The translations under genes and the position numbers were made by a program. A model generated the notes under the pieces. It made no database searches and had not been told where the DNA came from. It saw nothing but the letters and a program-made list of their open reading frames with translations. DNA of 64,000 nt, from positions 1-64,000 of the forward strand of contig JANYHN010000013.1 of the NCBI GenBank assembly GCA_025359045.1, given 5' to 3'. Each line of letters begins with the position of its first letter. The first letter of the stretch is position 1. Shown here in pieces: positions 54,720 to 62,900 of this stretch. Source of the stretch: Hyphomicrobiales bacterium. Its GTDB lineage: Bacteria; Pseudomonadota; Alphaproteobacteria; Rhizobiales; Aestuariivirgaceae.

Positions 54720-55921
54720 GGCTTTATAACTCTCCATTGCACAACTGACATGCGCGGTTTCATAGCGCGGTAAGGGCCGACCATGGTCAGAGTCGATACA
54801 TCCATGCGCACCAATTCACCGCCGTGTTTTTCTTGCAAATCATACAGATGCATTTCGCCTTCGATGGTCACAACATTGGCCACCATGCGCCCGCCTGGTT
54901 TCAAATTTGACCATGCCGCTTCAAACACGCCTTCGTTGCCAACCCCACCACCGATGAACACGGCATCAGGTGCCCGCAATCCATCTAGTGCCTCGGGTGC
55001 TTTGCCCGCGATAATTTTCAGCCGTGGTGTTCCAAGCTGATCAATATTGGTCGCAATCATCTTGAGGCGATCTTCATTGTGCTCAATCGCAAAGGCTTCG
55101 CAGCCCCGCGCCACCCGCATCCATTCGATCGATACTGATCCGCAACCAGCGCCAATGTCCCAGAGCAATTGATCGGGAGCAGGAGCCAGTGCTGCCAGAG
55201 TGGCGGCGCGCACTTCGCGCTTGGTCAATTGGCCATCATGCACAAAGGCATCATCGGGAAGTCCTGCAACGCGCGAGAAAATTTTCGCCTGTGAGCCAGC
55301 GACGCAATGAACGCTCACAACATTCAGCGGTGACCAATCGAGATTTGAATTTGCATTCGCTACAAAATTAGTGATGCGTTCACCAACGCCGCCCATATTT
55401 TCGAGAACGGATATTTTGCTTTCGCCAAAACCGCGCGTAATCAATCGGCGGCAAACTTCGGCGATCGACGTTTCGTCTTCAGTGAGTATCAACAACCTTG
55501 CACTCGGCTGAATGAAGGCTTCCACGTTCGCTGCCGGTCTTCCGTGAATCGTGAAGCAATCACAATCGGGCAAAGACCAGCCCATGCGCGATGCCGCCAG
55601 TGAGAAGGCCGAGACTTGAGGGATGATTTCCATCTCTTCGAATGGAATGAACTCCAAGAGCTTTCTGGCCACACCAAAATTCATCGGATCGCCCGTAGCG
55701 AGGATCACTGTATTGCGACCACGCAATGGTTTGATCTGCTCTACTACGGCGGAAAAAGGTTGCGGCCATTCGTGAATATCAGCTCTGGTTTTAGGCAGAA
55801 GTGCCAGCAAGCGGTTTGCTCCAACGATGACGTCAGTTGATTTAATTGCGAGACGCGCGCGGTTGGATAATGCCTCCCAGCCATCTTCGCCCATGCCGAT
55901 TATTGTGAGCCATTTTGTCAT
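54716..55921 (-). CDS. cobL: Precorrin-6Y C5,15-methyltransferase (decarboxylating)
   Basis: 401 aa fusion of a CbiE-like N-terminal domain (about 1-205; TIIGMGEDGWEALSN, ILATGDPMNFGVAR) and a CbiT-like C-terminal SAM domain (about 230-400; LLWDIGAGCGSVSIEWMR, VFIGGGVGNEG). It methylates C5 and C15 and decarboxylates the C12 acetate. It overlaps cobH and cobI by 4 bases. Confidence 0.94.
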   Translation of the reverse strand: MTKWLTIIGMGEDGWEALSNRARLAIKSTDVIVGANRLLALLPKTRADIHEWPQPFSAVVEQIKPLRGRNTVILATGDPMNFGVARKLLEFIPFEEMEIIPQVSAFSLAASRMGWSLPDCDCFTIHGRPAANVEAFIQPSARLLILTEDETSIAEVCRRLITRGFGESKISVLENMGGVGERITNFVANANSNLDWSPLNVVSVHCVAGSQAKIFSRVAGLPDDAFVHDGQLTKREVRAATLAALAPAPDQLLWDIGAGCGSVSIEWMRVARGCEAFAIEHNEDRLKMIATNIDQLGTPRLKIIAGKAPEALDGLRAPDAVFIGGGVGNEGVFEAAWSNLKPGGRMVANVVTIEGEMHLYDLQEKHGGELVRMDVSTLTMVGPYRAMKPRMSVVQWRVIKP

Positions 55922-56547
55922 TGGTTGTTACTCGTTAATGCGTTGATGACCGATGAGGCCATAGCGGAACCACCTTTTCGGCCTTTGATGGTAACGAAGG
56001 GAATTCCGCGTGAATTGGAGATGAGCTCGGCTTTGGATTCTGCCGCACCAACAAAGCCGACCGGCATTCCCACGATGCATGCGGGTTTAGGCGCACCAGC
56101 GTCGATCATTTCAAGAAGTGCAAATAGAGCTGTGGGCGCGTTGCCGATGACGACGATTGCGCCTTCAAGTTGATCTTTCCATAATTGTGTGGATGCAGCG
56201 GTTCGGGTGATTTTCTGAGCGATACCGATTTCGCGGGCGCGCGGATCATTCAGTGTACAGATGATTTCAATACCTTCAGGCAGTTGCCGCGCAATGATGC
56301 CATGCCGCACCATTTCGACGTCGACCAGGATGGGGCGCTTGGTTGCTATTGCATTGTTTGCTGCTGCTATAAAATCCGGAGTAATGATTATTTCTGTTAC
56401 AATTTCTGGCATGCCACAAGAATGGATAATACGCAACGCAACGCTTTGAGCATCACGGGGAATCGAAGACAAGTCAGTTTCGCTGCGGATAATCTCAAAC
56501 GAGCGGGCGTAGATTTCGGTAGGGTTGCGGAGGTAGTTTAATATCAC
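55918..56547 (-). CDS. cobH: Precorrin-8X methylmutase
   Basis: 209 aa. Moves the C11 methyl to C12, giving hydrogenobyrinic acid. The catalytic His is in LRIIHSCGMPEIV (His42). VEMVRHGI, VIGNAPTALFALLE and GMPVGFVGAAESKAEL are CobH/CbiC landmarks. It overlaps cbiX and cobL by 4 bases. Confidence 0.94.
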   Translation of the reverse strand: MILNYLRNPTEIYARSFEIIRSETDLSSIPRDAQSVALRIIHSCGMPEIVTEIIITPDFIAAANNAIATKRPILVDVEMVRHGIIARQLPEGIEIICTLNDPRAREIGIAQKITRTAASTQLWKDQLEGAIVVIGNAPTALFALLEMIDAGAPKPACIVGMPVGFVGAAESKAELISNSRGIPFVTIKGRKGGSAMASSVINALTSNNQ

Positions 56548-57596
56548 TTCTTCATACTCTTCGGCCCCAGCGGATGATCCGCATGCGGATAGACAGCGTG
56601 GGTGTGGCCGTGATCGTGGTCATCCAAATTCAAATGTTCATTTGGCTTTGAAGCCAGCTTGAACGGCCCATCTTGGCAGAGGCCAGTGCAATTTCCCTGA
56701 GCGTCACATTTCAAACATTCCTTGGCGCTCATGCCTTCCACGTGGTGATGGTGGCTTTCTTGCACCGCGCCCACTTCAGCTTCAAAGCCCAAAACCTGCG
56801 TGCGATACTTGCACATCTGACAATTCATGGCGATGTCGCCAGAGATAATCTGCTCGATGCGTTCTACAAAAGTTTCGACGACCGCAGAATGATCATTCAA
56901 ATAGGGCGCTTTGAGAAACTCAACATTTGGGTGATTTGCGGCCACAGCATCAGCGGCCATATAAATGCGTTGGACGAGAACACCGGTGAACAGAAAGTAA
57001 GGAAACACGATGATGCGTTTAAAGCCCAGCTTCGTCACATGTTCGAGAGCGGGTTCCACCAGAGGGAAGGTGACGCCGGAATAAGCCACTTCGCCCCAGC
57101 CAAAGCCGAATCCCTCCCACAGAATGCGCATGACCTTGGCGACATTGGAATTGGCGTCAGGATCAGAAGCGCCGCGCCCGACGACCAGTAGAAGGGTTTC
57201 GTGTTTTTCGACATGGGTGGGGGCGGCGTCGATGGCTTCTTGGATGCGGTCGCCAGCGGCGCGCATCATCTTGGGGTCAATGCCCAGTTCCTTACCATAA
57301 TCAATGCGAAGGTCATTTTGCTTCGCATAGGCGTTCAGCACCGATGGGATATCGTTTTTGGCATGACCAGCAGCAAATAGCATTCCCGGCACGGCAAGTA
57401 CGCGGTTCACACCCTTTTCTTTCAGGATATCGAGGCCCGTGCGGATAATTGGCGTGGCAAATTCGAGATAGCCGAATTCAACGGGATAATGCGGAAGGCG
57501 TTTTTTCAGGTGTTTCGAAAGGTTGGCAAATTCCGTTACGGCCTTGCGGTTGCGGCTGCCATGGCCACAAAGCATTACACCAAGTTTTTCAATCAT
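56544..57596 (-). CDS. cbiX: CbiX-type sirohydrochlorin cobaltochelatase with Cys/His-rich tail
   Basis: 350 aa. Two chelatase halves: MLCGHGSRNRKAV (metal-binding His12) with MLFAAGHAKNDIPS (His78), and LVVGRGASDPDANSN with VFPYFLFTGVLVQRI. The C-terminal ~95 residues carry CQMCKYRT (MxCxxC-like Fe-S motif), CLKCDAQGNCTGLC and His clusters (ESHHHHVEG, DDHDHGHTH), likely for cobalt or Fe-S binding. CbiX inserts cobalt early (anaerobic route), which is odd beside CobN. First gene of the operon, behind a structured leader; GGAAGG lies 8 bases before the ATG. Confidence 0.88.
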   Translation of the reverse strand: MIEKLGVMLCGHGSRNRKAVTEFANLSKHLKKRLPHYPVEFGYLEFATPIIRTGLDILKEKGVNRVLAVPGMLFAAGHAKNDIPSVLNAYAKQNDLRIDYGKELGIDPKMMRAAGDRIQEAIDAAPTHVEKHETLLLVVGRGASDPDANSNVAKVMRILWEGFGFGWGEVAYSGVTFPLVEPALEHVTKLGFKRIIVFPYFLFTGVLVQRIYMAADAVAANHPNVEFLKAPYLNDHSAVVETFVERIEQIISGDIAMNCQMCKYRTQVLGFEAEVGAVQESHHHHVEGMSAKECLKCDAQGNCTGLCQDGPFKLASKPNEHLNLDDHDHGHTHAVYPHADHPLGPKSMKK

Positions 57597-57707
57597 AAAA
57601 CGCGCCTTCCAAAGTGAGGCAGCCCCAAAACCGGGTGGAAGGCAGGTCCGTCTTGATGCCCACTTGGGTTCACCGCACCGGAATGTCTTTCATCTCCTAA
57701 TGGAGAA
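57597..57707 (-). promoter_or_regulatory. Candidate compact cobalamin riboswitch-like leader of cbiX operon
   Basis: Minus strand, 5' to 3': hairpin TCTCC-ATTA-GGAGA (57706-57693); core CCGGTGCGGTGAACCC (about 57681-57666); B12-box-like AAGACGGACCTGCC (57654-57641); then GCCTTCCA (57643-57636) able to pair with TGGAAGGC (57611-57604). The second arm contains the cbiX ribosome binding site GGAAGG, and the first overlaps the B12-box end, so a ligand could switch translation. The usual full-length peripheral domain (GCCACTG) was not found. Confidence 0.5.
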
Positions 57708-57779
57708 CTGCTGAGGCTGTTTATAGTATTGTCAGCTTGCGGGGCAAGTAAGATTGCGACAGTATATGAGCGGGGGACG

Positions 57780-58289
57780 ATGGAGGCTGAATTGAAGCGA
57801 AAAGCGATTGCGGCTATTGCGTTAGAATTGTCTCTGGGACTAGGGGCCCCGCCAGCTTTGGCCAAGATTTACGGCAATGCTCGGTTTGGCTTTTTTATTG
57901 ACGTTCCAACGGCCTTTAGCATTGCTGACCCCGAGCCTGAGAATGGCGATGGCATGAGCTATCATACCAAAGATGGCCATGCTCTGATTTCGGCCTCGGG
58001 CGGGTGGATCATTGAGGACAGTTTTGCTGCTCAAGTGGCTGAATATAAGAAGCTTGAGCGCGAAGACGGCTGGATCATCAGCTATGAAAGCGCAGTTGGA
58101 AAATCCTCCGCTAGCTACTCCGGCATCAAGGGCGACCGCATTTTTTATCGCCACATGATTACCAGCTGCAGCGGCCAAGCGCATGCCTCTTATTGGCTGG
58201 AATATCCGGCGGCGGAAAAAGGGGAATATGATAGGCTGGTGAAAGGCATGAACGCTTCGCTAAAAGCAGGCGTGGGGAGCTGTGGTTAG
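57780..58289 (+). CDS. Secreted protein of unknown function
   Basis: 169 aa. Signal peptide AIAAIALELSLGLGAPPALA, cleavage probably before KIYG. The mature part begins NARFGFFIDVPTAF, a pattern seen in small periplasmic proteins that protect or bind membranes, with a single internal Cys (ITSCSGQ) and a C-terminal GSCG that could form a disulfide. ATG 57780 was chosen because it begins the signal peptide. It is divergent from cbiX. No function recognised. Confidence 0.7.
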   Translation: MEAELKRKAIAAIALELSLGLGAPPALAKIYGNARFGFFIDVPTAFSIADPEPENGDGMSYHTKDGHALISASGGWIIEDSFAAQVAEYKKLEREDGWIISYESAVGKSSASYSGIKGDRIFYRHMITSCSGQAHASYWLEYPAAEKGEYDRLVKGMNASLKAGVGSCG

Positions 58290-58364
58290 AGTCGGTAGCA
58301 AGATAAACATGTTGGCATTTTAGGTCGCTTTGCAAATCGCGCTTAAAATTGTTATAAGCTTTTA

Positions 58365-58586
58365 ATGGCACAGAGTTTTAAGGTTACAGCGATTTGGGAT
58401 CCGAAGGCGGAGGTATTTACTTCGCATTCAAATATCCCCGGCTTGGTTGTGGAAGCAGATACGTTTGAGGAGTTCGTTTCTTTGGTCGAAGCTTTGGCAC
58501 CTGAAATGTTGGAGGCCAATATGCCAAGTGCGAAGCGGCCGTTTTTGTTTGACATCGAGTTACATCGCACCCTTGCAGTTGCCTGA
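58365..58586 (+). CDS. DUF1902/HicB-like antitoxin
   Basis: 73 aa. FKVTAIWDPKAEVFTSHSN and IPGLVVEADTFEEFVSLVEAL are the DUF1902 fold, related to HicB but lacking a DNA-binding domain. Two bases before a HicA toxin gene. It should neutralise that toxin; transcriptional control by the pair is not evident. Confidence 0.85.
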   Translation: MAQSFKVTAIWDPKAEVFTSHSNIPGLVVEADTFEEFVSLVEALAPEMLEANMPSAKRPFLFDIELHRTLAVA

Positions 58587-58588
58587 TT

Positions 58589-58783
58589 GTGCCAAAAGAC
58601 TTCTATCGCGATTTGACGAAGATTCTGATGGCAGCAGGTTTTGCGCAGGTCGAGGGTGGGAAGGGCAGCCATGAAAGATGGCATAATAGTGAAACAGGAA
58701 AAACTGTTATAGTGCCTCGTTCCAAGAGCCGCCACACCGCGAATGAAGTATTGAAACAGGCGGGATTGCTGAAGGCGTTTTAA
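58589..58783 (+). CDS. hicA: HicA family toxin
   Basis: 64 aa YcfA/HicA fold with the intact catalytic GSHERW motif and FYRDLTKILMAAGFAQVEGG. An mRNA interferase in this family. GTG start 2 bases after the antitoxin stop. Unlike the HicA at 19276-19530, it keeps the catalytic His. Second HicA-type module in the window. Confidence 0.86.
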   Translation: MPKDFYRDLTKILMAAGFAQVEGGKGSHERWHNSETGKTVIVPRSKSRHTANEVLKQAGLLKAF

Positions 58784-58881
58784 AATGCATTTTTGTCCAA
58801 AGCTCTGAAACCCAATTTGCGATAGTACAAAATTTGATAGGTAGGCAATATCATGGCTTACTCAGTGTAGCGGAGGTTTTT

Positions 58882-59346
58882 GTGGTTTGTGATTTTACCT
58901 TAACAGAGCATCTTGCAGCCAAGCGAGTCTGGAACCAGACAACTGTTCCAGTTGCGGTTCGACAAATAGAAAAGGGTGCGCAACTGTTGGTACGTTTGCC
59001 ATATCGCGAAGATAATCGGATATGGCTTAATGGACTTGGCAAAAGTAGTGTAGATTGGAACAAAGAAAAGAAGCACTGGGCACTTCCGAAATCTTGGTTC
59101 AATAATTTTGTAGAAACTTCGTTGAAGCGGTATGGAAAGCTCTATGTGATCCAGCCATATGTTGAGCTTGAAATATGCGCTTCAGCTTGTCGCAACGCCG
59201 AAGGCCATGAATGCCAATGTTCCTGTATGGGAGCAAATCATGGTGTCCATGATGGAACTGGCTGGTTTGACGTTAGCGAGGCATTTGCAATTAGATTTGG
59301 TGCAACTCGTTTGGCTTGCAGACTTATGAATGCGAAAATAAATTGA
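58882..59346 (+). CDS. Cys-rich hypothetical protein
   Basis: 154 aa, not recognised. The C-terminal half has CASACRNAEGHECQCSCMG, five Cys in about 16 residues, followed by HGVHDGTGWFDVSE; this looks like a zinc or Fe-S site. The N-terminal half contains VRLPYREDNRIWLNG and WNKEKKHWALPKSWF. GTG 58882 has GGAGG 5 bases upstream; an earlier TTG at 58834 has none. AT-richer than the flanking cob genes and downstream of a TA pair, so probably acquired cargo. It ends 5 bases from the convergent cobO. Confidence 0.6.
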   Translation: MVCDFTLTEHLAAKRVWNQTTVPVAVRQIEKGAQLLVRLPYREDNRIWLNGLGKSSVDWNKEKKHWALPKSWFNNFVETSLKRYGKLYVIQPYVELEICASACRNAEGHECQCSCMGANHGVHDGTGWFDVSEAFAIRFGATRLACRLMNAKIN

Positions 59347-59351
59347 AAAGC

Positions 59352-59966
59352 CTAAAACTCCACTCCTGCCTGTGCCTTCACGCCTGAGCGGAATGGGTGT
59401 TTAATCATTTCCATCTCAGTCACCAAATCCGCCAGCTCAATCACCTCATCGCGGGCGTTTCTTCCGGTGATGATGATGTGTTTATCCATTGGACGTGTTT
59501 TTAAAACCTCTAGCACTTCTTTAAGCGGCAGGTAATCATAGCGCAGCACGATGTTGAGTTCGTCTAACATCACGAGGCGGTAACTTGGATCGGCGATCAT
59601 GCGTTTGGCTTCTTCCCAGCCTGCACGGGCGTGGGCGATGTCGCGGTCTCTGTCTTGGGTTTCCCAGGTGAAACCTTCTCCCATGGCTTTGATGGTGACG
59701 AGGTCTGGGAATTTTTCCAGCACTGTGCGCTCGCCCGTGCACCATGCGCCTTTGACAAACTGGATGATGCCGCTACGCATGCCGTGCCCCACATGGCGGA
59801 AGACCATTCCGAAGGCGGCGGTGGATTTGCCTTTGCCTTTTCCGGTGTGGACGATCAGCAGGCCGCGTTCAATAGTTTTGCCCGCCATGATTTTATCACG
59901 CGCGGCTTTTTTCTTGGCCATTTTTTCGTTGTGGCGGGCGGAGTCTTTTTCCAATTCTTCGGTCAT
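59352..59966 (-). CDS. cobO: Cob(I)yrinic acid a,c-diamide adenosyltransferase
   Basis: 204 aa CobO/BtuR-type. P-loop LLIVHTGKGKGKSTAAFG (36-53), then GIIQFVKGAWCTGE, VMLDELNIVLRYDYL and ITGRNARDEVIELADLVTEM. It adds the adenosyl ligand to cobalt after CobN has inserted it. It overlaps cobN by 4 bases. A positively charged N-terminal tail (about 1-30) is typical. Confidence 0.94.
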   Translation of the reverse strand: MTEELEKDSARHNEKMAKKKAARDKIMAGKTIERGLLIVHTGKGKGKSTAAFGMVFRHVGHGMRSGIIQFVKGAWCTGERTVLEKFPDLVTIKAMGEGFTWETQDRDRDIAHARAGWEEAKRMIADPSYRLVMLDELNIVLRYDYLPLKEVLEVLKTRPMDKHIIITGRNARDEVIELADLVTEMEMIKHPFRSGVKAQAGVEF

Positions 59967-62900
59967 GTTTGCAGGCCTTTCAAAACATCATAGGCGGAGT
60001 TGAGGCGCGGTTGCCAGAGGTTCCTTGCTATGGCCTCTTCAAGACGCGCCGCGATTTCTTTCAACGCATCGGGATTGTTGTCTGCGATGAAGTCTCTCGT
60101 TTCATCATCTGCGATAAAAGCATCATAGGCCAGATCGAAATGGTGGGTTTGCACAGCGCCTGTGGTGGCGGCGAAAGCGAACATGTAATCAACTGTTGCG
60201 GCGATTTCGAATGCGCCTTTATAGCCGTGGCGTTTCACTCCTGCGATCCATTTGGGGTTGACCACACGGCTGCGTATGACGCGCGAGATTTCTTCTTCGA
60301 GGGTGCGAATGACCGGACGTTCGGGACGCGAGTGATCATTGTGATAGACCCGGGGCCGTGCGCCGGATTGGGTTTCGACTGCCGCGCTCATTCCGCCTTC
60401 GAATTGATAGTAATCATCCGAGTCGAGCAAATCATGTTCGCGGTTATCTTGGTTGTGGATCACGGCTTCAATGCCTGCGAGGCGGCGCTTGAAGGTGGCT
60501 TCGTCGTTATCACCTTGGGCTTTTGCACCATAAGCATACGCCCCCCAGATCACATAGGCGGCGGCGAGATCGGCCTTCGTGTCCCATATGTTTTCGTCGA
60601 TCAGGGCTTGAAGGCCAGCACCATAAGCCCCGGGCTTTGCGCCGAATATGCGATGGATATCGCGGTGGGCGACCATTGGGTTATCTTCGACAGGTTCGTC
60701 GAGGGCCGCCACGGCGCGGAATGCCTTGTCGAGCAGTTCGATTTGGGACGGAAAAGCATCGCGGAAGAAGCCGGAGATGCGCAGGGTCACGTCCACACGG
60801 GGGCGGGCGAGTTTTGCGAGCGGGATGATTTCATATCCAGTCACACGCCAACTGGCAGAATCCCACACAGGTTTTGCGCCGATGAGTGCCATGGCTTGGG
60901 CAATATCGTCACCGCCAGTGCGCATGTTCGCCGTGCCCCAAGCTGAAAGACCAGCGTTTTTAAGGTGTTGACCGGTATCTTGGAAGTGGCGCTTTAAAAG
61001 TTCTTCTGCGGATTTTTGGCCGAGCGTCCATGCTGTGGGGGTGGGCACGGTGCGATTATCAAGCGAGTAGAAGTTTTTGCCTGTGGGAAGAACATCAAGG
61101 CGGCCACGGGTGGGTGCGCCGGAGGGGCCGGGGGCAACACGTTTTCCACATAGTCCTTTGAGGAGGGACGTGATTTCGCTGGGGCCGCAGGCCGCGAGGG
61201 CAGGGCGAATGACGAATTGAATGGAATGCAGTACTTCGTTCAATCCGTCATTCCCACGAAAACGGGAATCCAACTTTGGCTCTCTGTCTGTGGCTAAGTT
61301 GGGTTCCCGCTTTCGCGGGAATGACGACACGAGGGAGGCAGCATAAATCTCCAGCCGTTCAATCGCATCGCCATTGGTGCGCCAAGGGGCGGCGATGAGT
61401 TGGAGAAGTTCGGAGGGTTTTACGCCTTTATAGGGTTCGGCCATTGGGGCAATTAACGGATCAAAGCCATCCATCCCAAAATTCTTTGCGAGTGCACGGA
61501 TCAGGCTGGCATCTCCGCCTTCGCCAAGCCCGCGTGGCACGCGGGTGAGGGCGACGAGGAGGTCAGTTTCTTGTTGACCTGTGGGAGACTTTCCTAAGAT
61601 ATGCAGGCCGTCGCGGATTTGAGCTTCTTTTAGATCGCAGAGGAACGAGTCCAACTTTTGTAAGTCGTTATCGTCAGTGCCGCTGAGGCCTGCATCTTTG
61701 TCGAGTTTGGTCGAAGCTGTGAGATCAAAAATTTGTTGGCGCAATGTTGCGATACGACGTTGGTCGAGACCTGATGCCAAATAATATTCATCGATCAGTG
61801 CTTCGAGGTCTTTCATTGGGCCATAAGATTCGGCGCGGGTTAATGGCGGCGTAAGGTGATCAATAATTACCGCTGATGTTCGGCGCTTGGCTTGGGTTCC
61901 TTCACCCGGATCGTTGACGATAAAGGGGTAAAGTTGTGGGATGGGGCCGAGGGTAATTTCAGGATAGCATTCATGTGACAGGGCCACGGCTTTACCGGGC
62001 AACCATTCAAGATTTCCATGCTTGCCATTGTGGATAATGGCTTGAGCTTTGAAGTGATGGCACAGCCAGAAATAAGTGGCGAGGTAGAAGTGCGGGGGTA
62101 CGAGTGCTGGGTCGTGATAAGTGGACTTAGGGTCGATACCGTAACCGCGCGCGGGTTGAATGGCCACGGCGATATTGCCGTAGAGATTTATGGCGAGGTG
62201 AAATGCGCCTTGGGAAAAGTGTGGATCGGATTCAGGTTCGCCCCATTGGGAAATGATCTGTGTACGGATGATTTGGGGGAGGGTAGTGAAGTGGCAGTTG
62301 TAGGCATTGAGCGTGAGGCTAGGGACCACTTCCGCCCTTCGGGGACCTTCTCCAAAGGAGAAGGGTGAAGTGTTAAACTCAGTGCTGGAACTCCCGCTTC
62401 TTCTTTGGAGAAGCTGTCGCGAAGTGACTGATGAGATTTCTTTGCGGACAGAAATGAGAGATTGAATAAGCGTGTTTCCGTCGGAAGGAATTTCTCCAAC
62501 TTTATACCCTTCATCCTGCAAAGCCTTCAAAATCTCAATTGTACTGGCGGGCGTGTCATACCCAACACCGTTAGCTACGCGGCCGTCTTTATCGGGATAG
62601 TTGGCGAGAATGATTGCGATAAGCTTTTGTGGGTTTGGGGTTTCACGTAAGCGCAGCCAATTGGCGGCGAGCGTTGCGACATAGTCGATGCGGTCAGACA
62701 CAGGTCTATAAGTGATGATGCGGCATTCGGTTTTTTCATGCCACAGTCCACCGGCTTTGAAAGAAATGGCGCGGGTGTAAATGCGGCCATCGAGTTCGGG
62801 CAGCACGACCGACATTGCAAGATCAGTGGCTCTGAGGCCGCGTGAAGATTCTTGCCAGTCACTTTCCGAATTTCCGGCAAGGGTGACTTGCAGCACGGGG

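Noticed and set aside
57593-57865. 90-aa minus-strand open frame over the cbiX leader
   Set aside because: Overlaps the structured leader and reads through the hairpins; no coding signature. The leader is better explained as RNA structure.
59969-60946. 325-aa open frame antisense to cobN
   Set aside because: The cobN frame here contains conserved motifs; the antisense frame has none.
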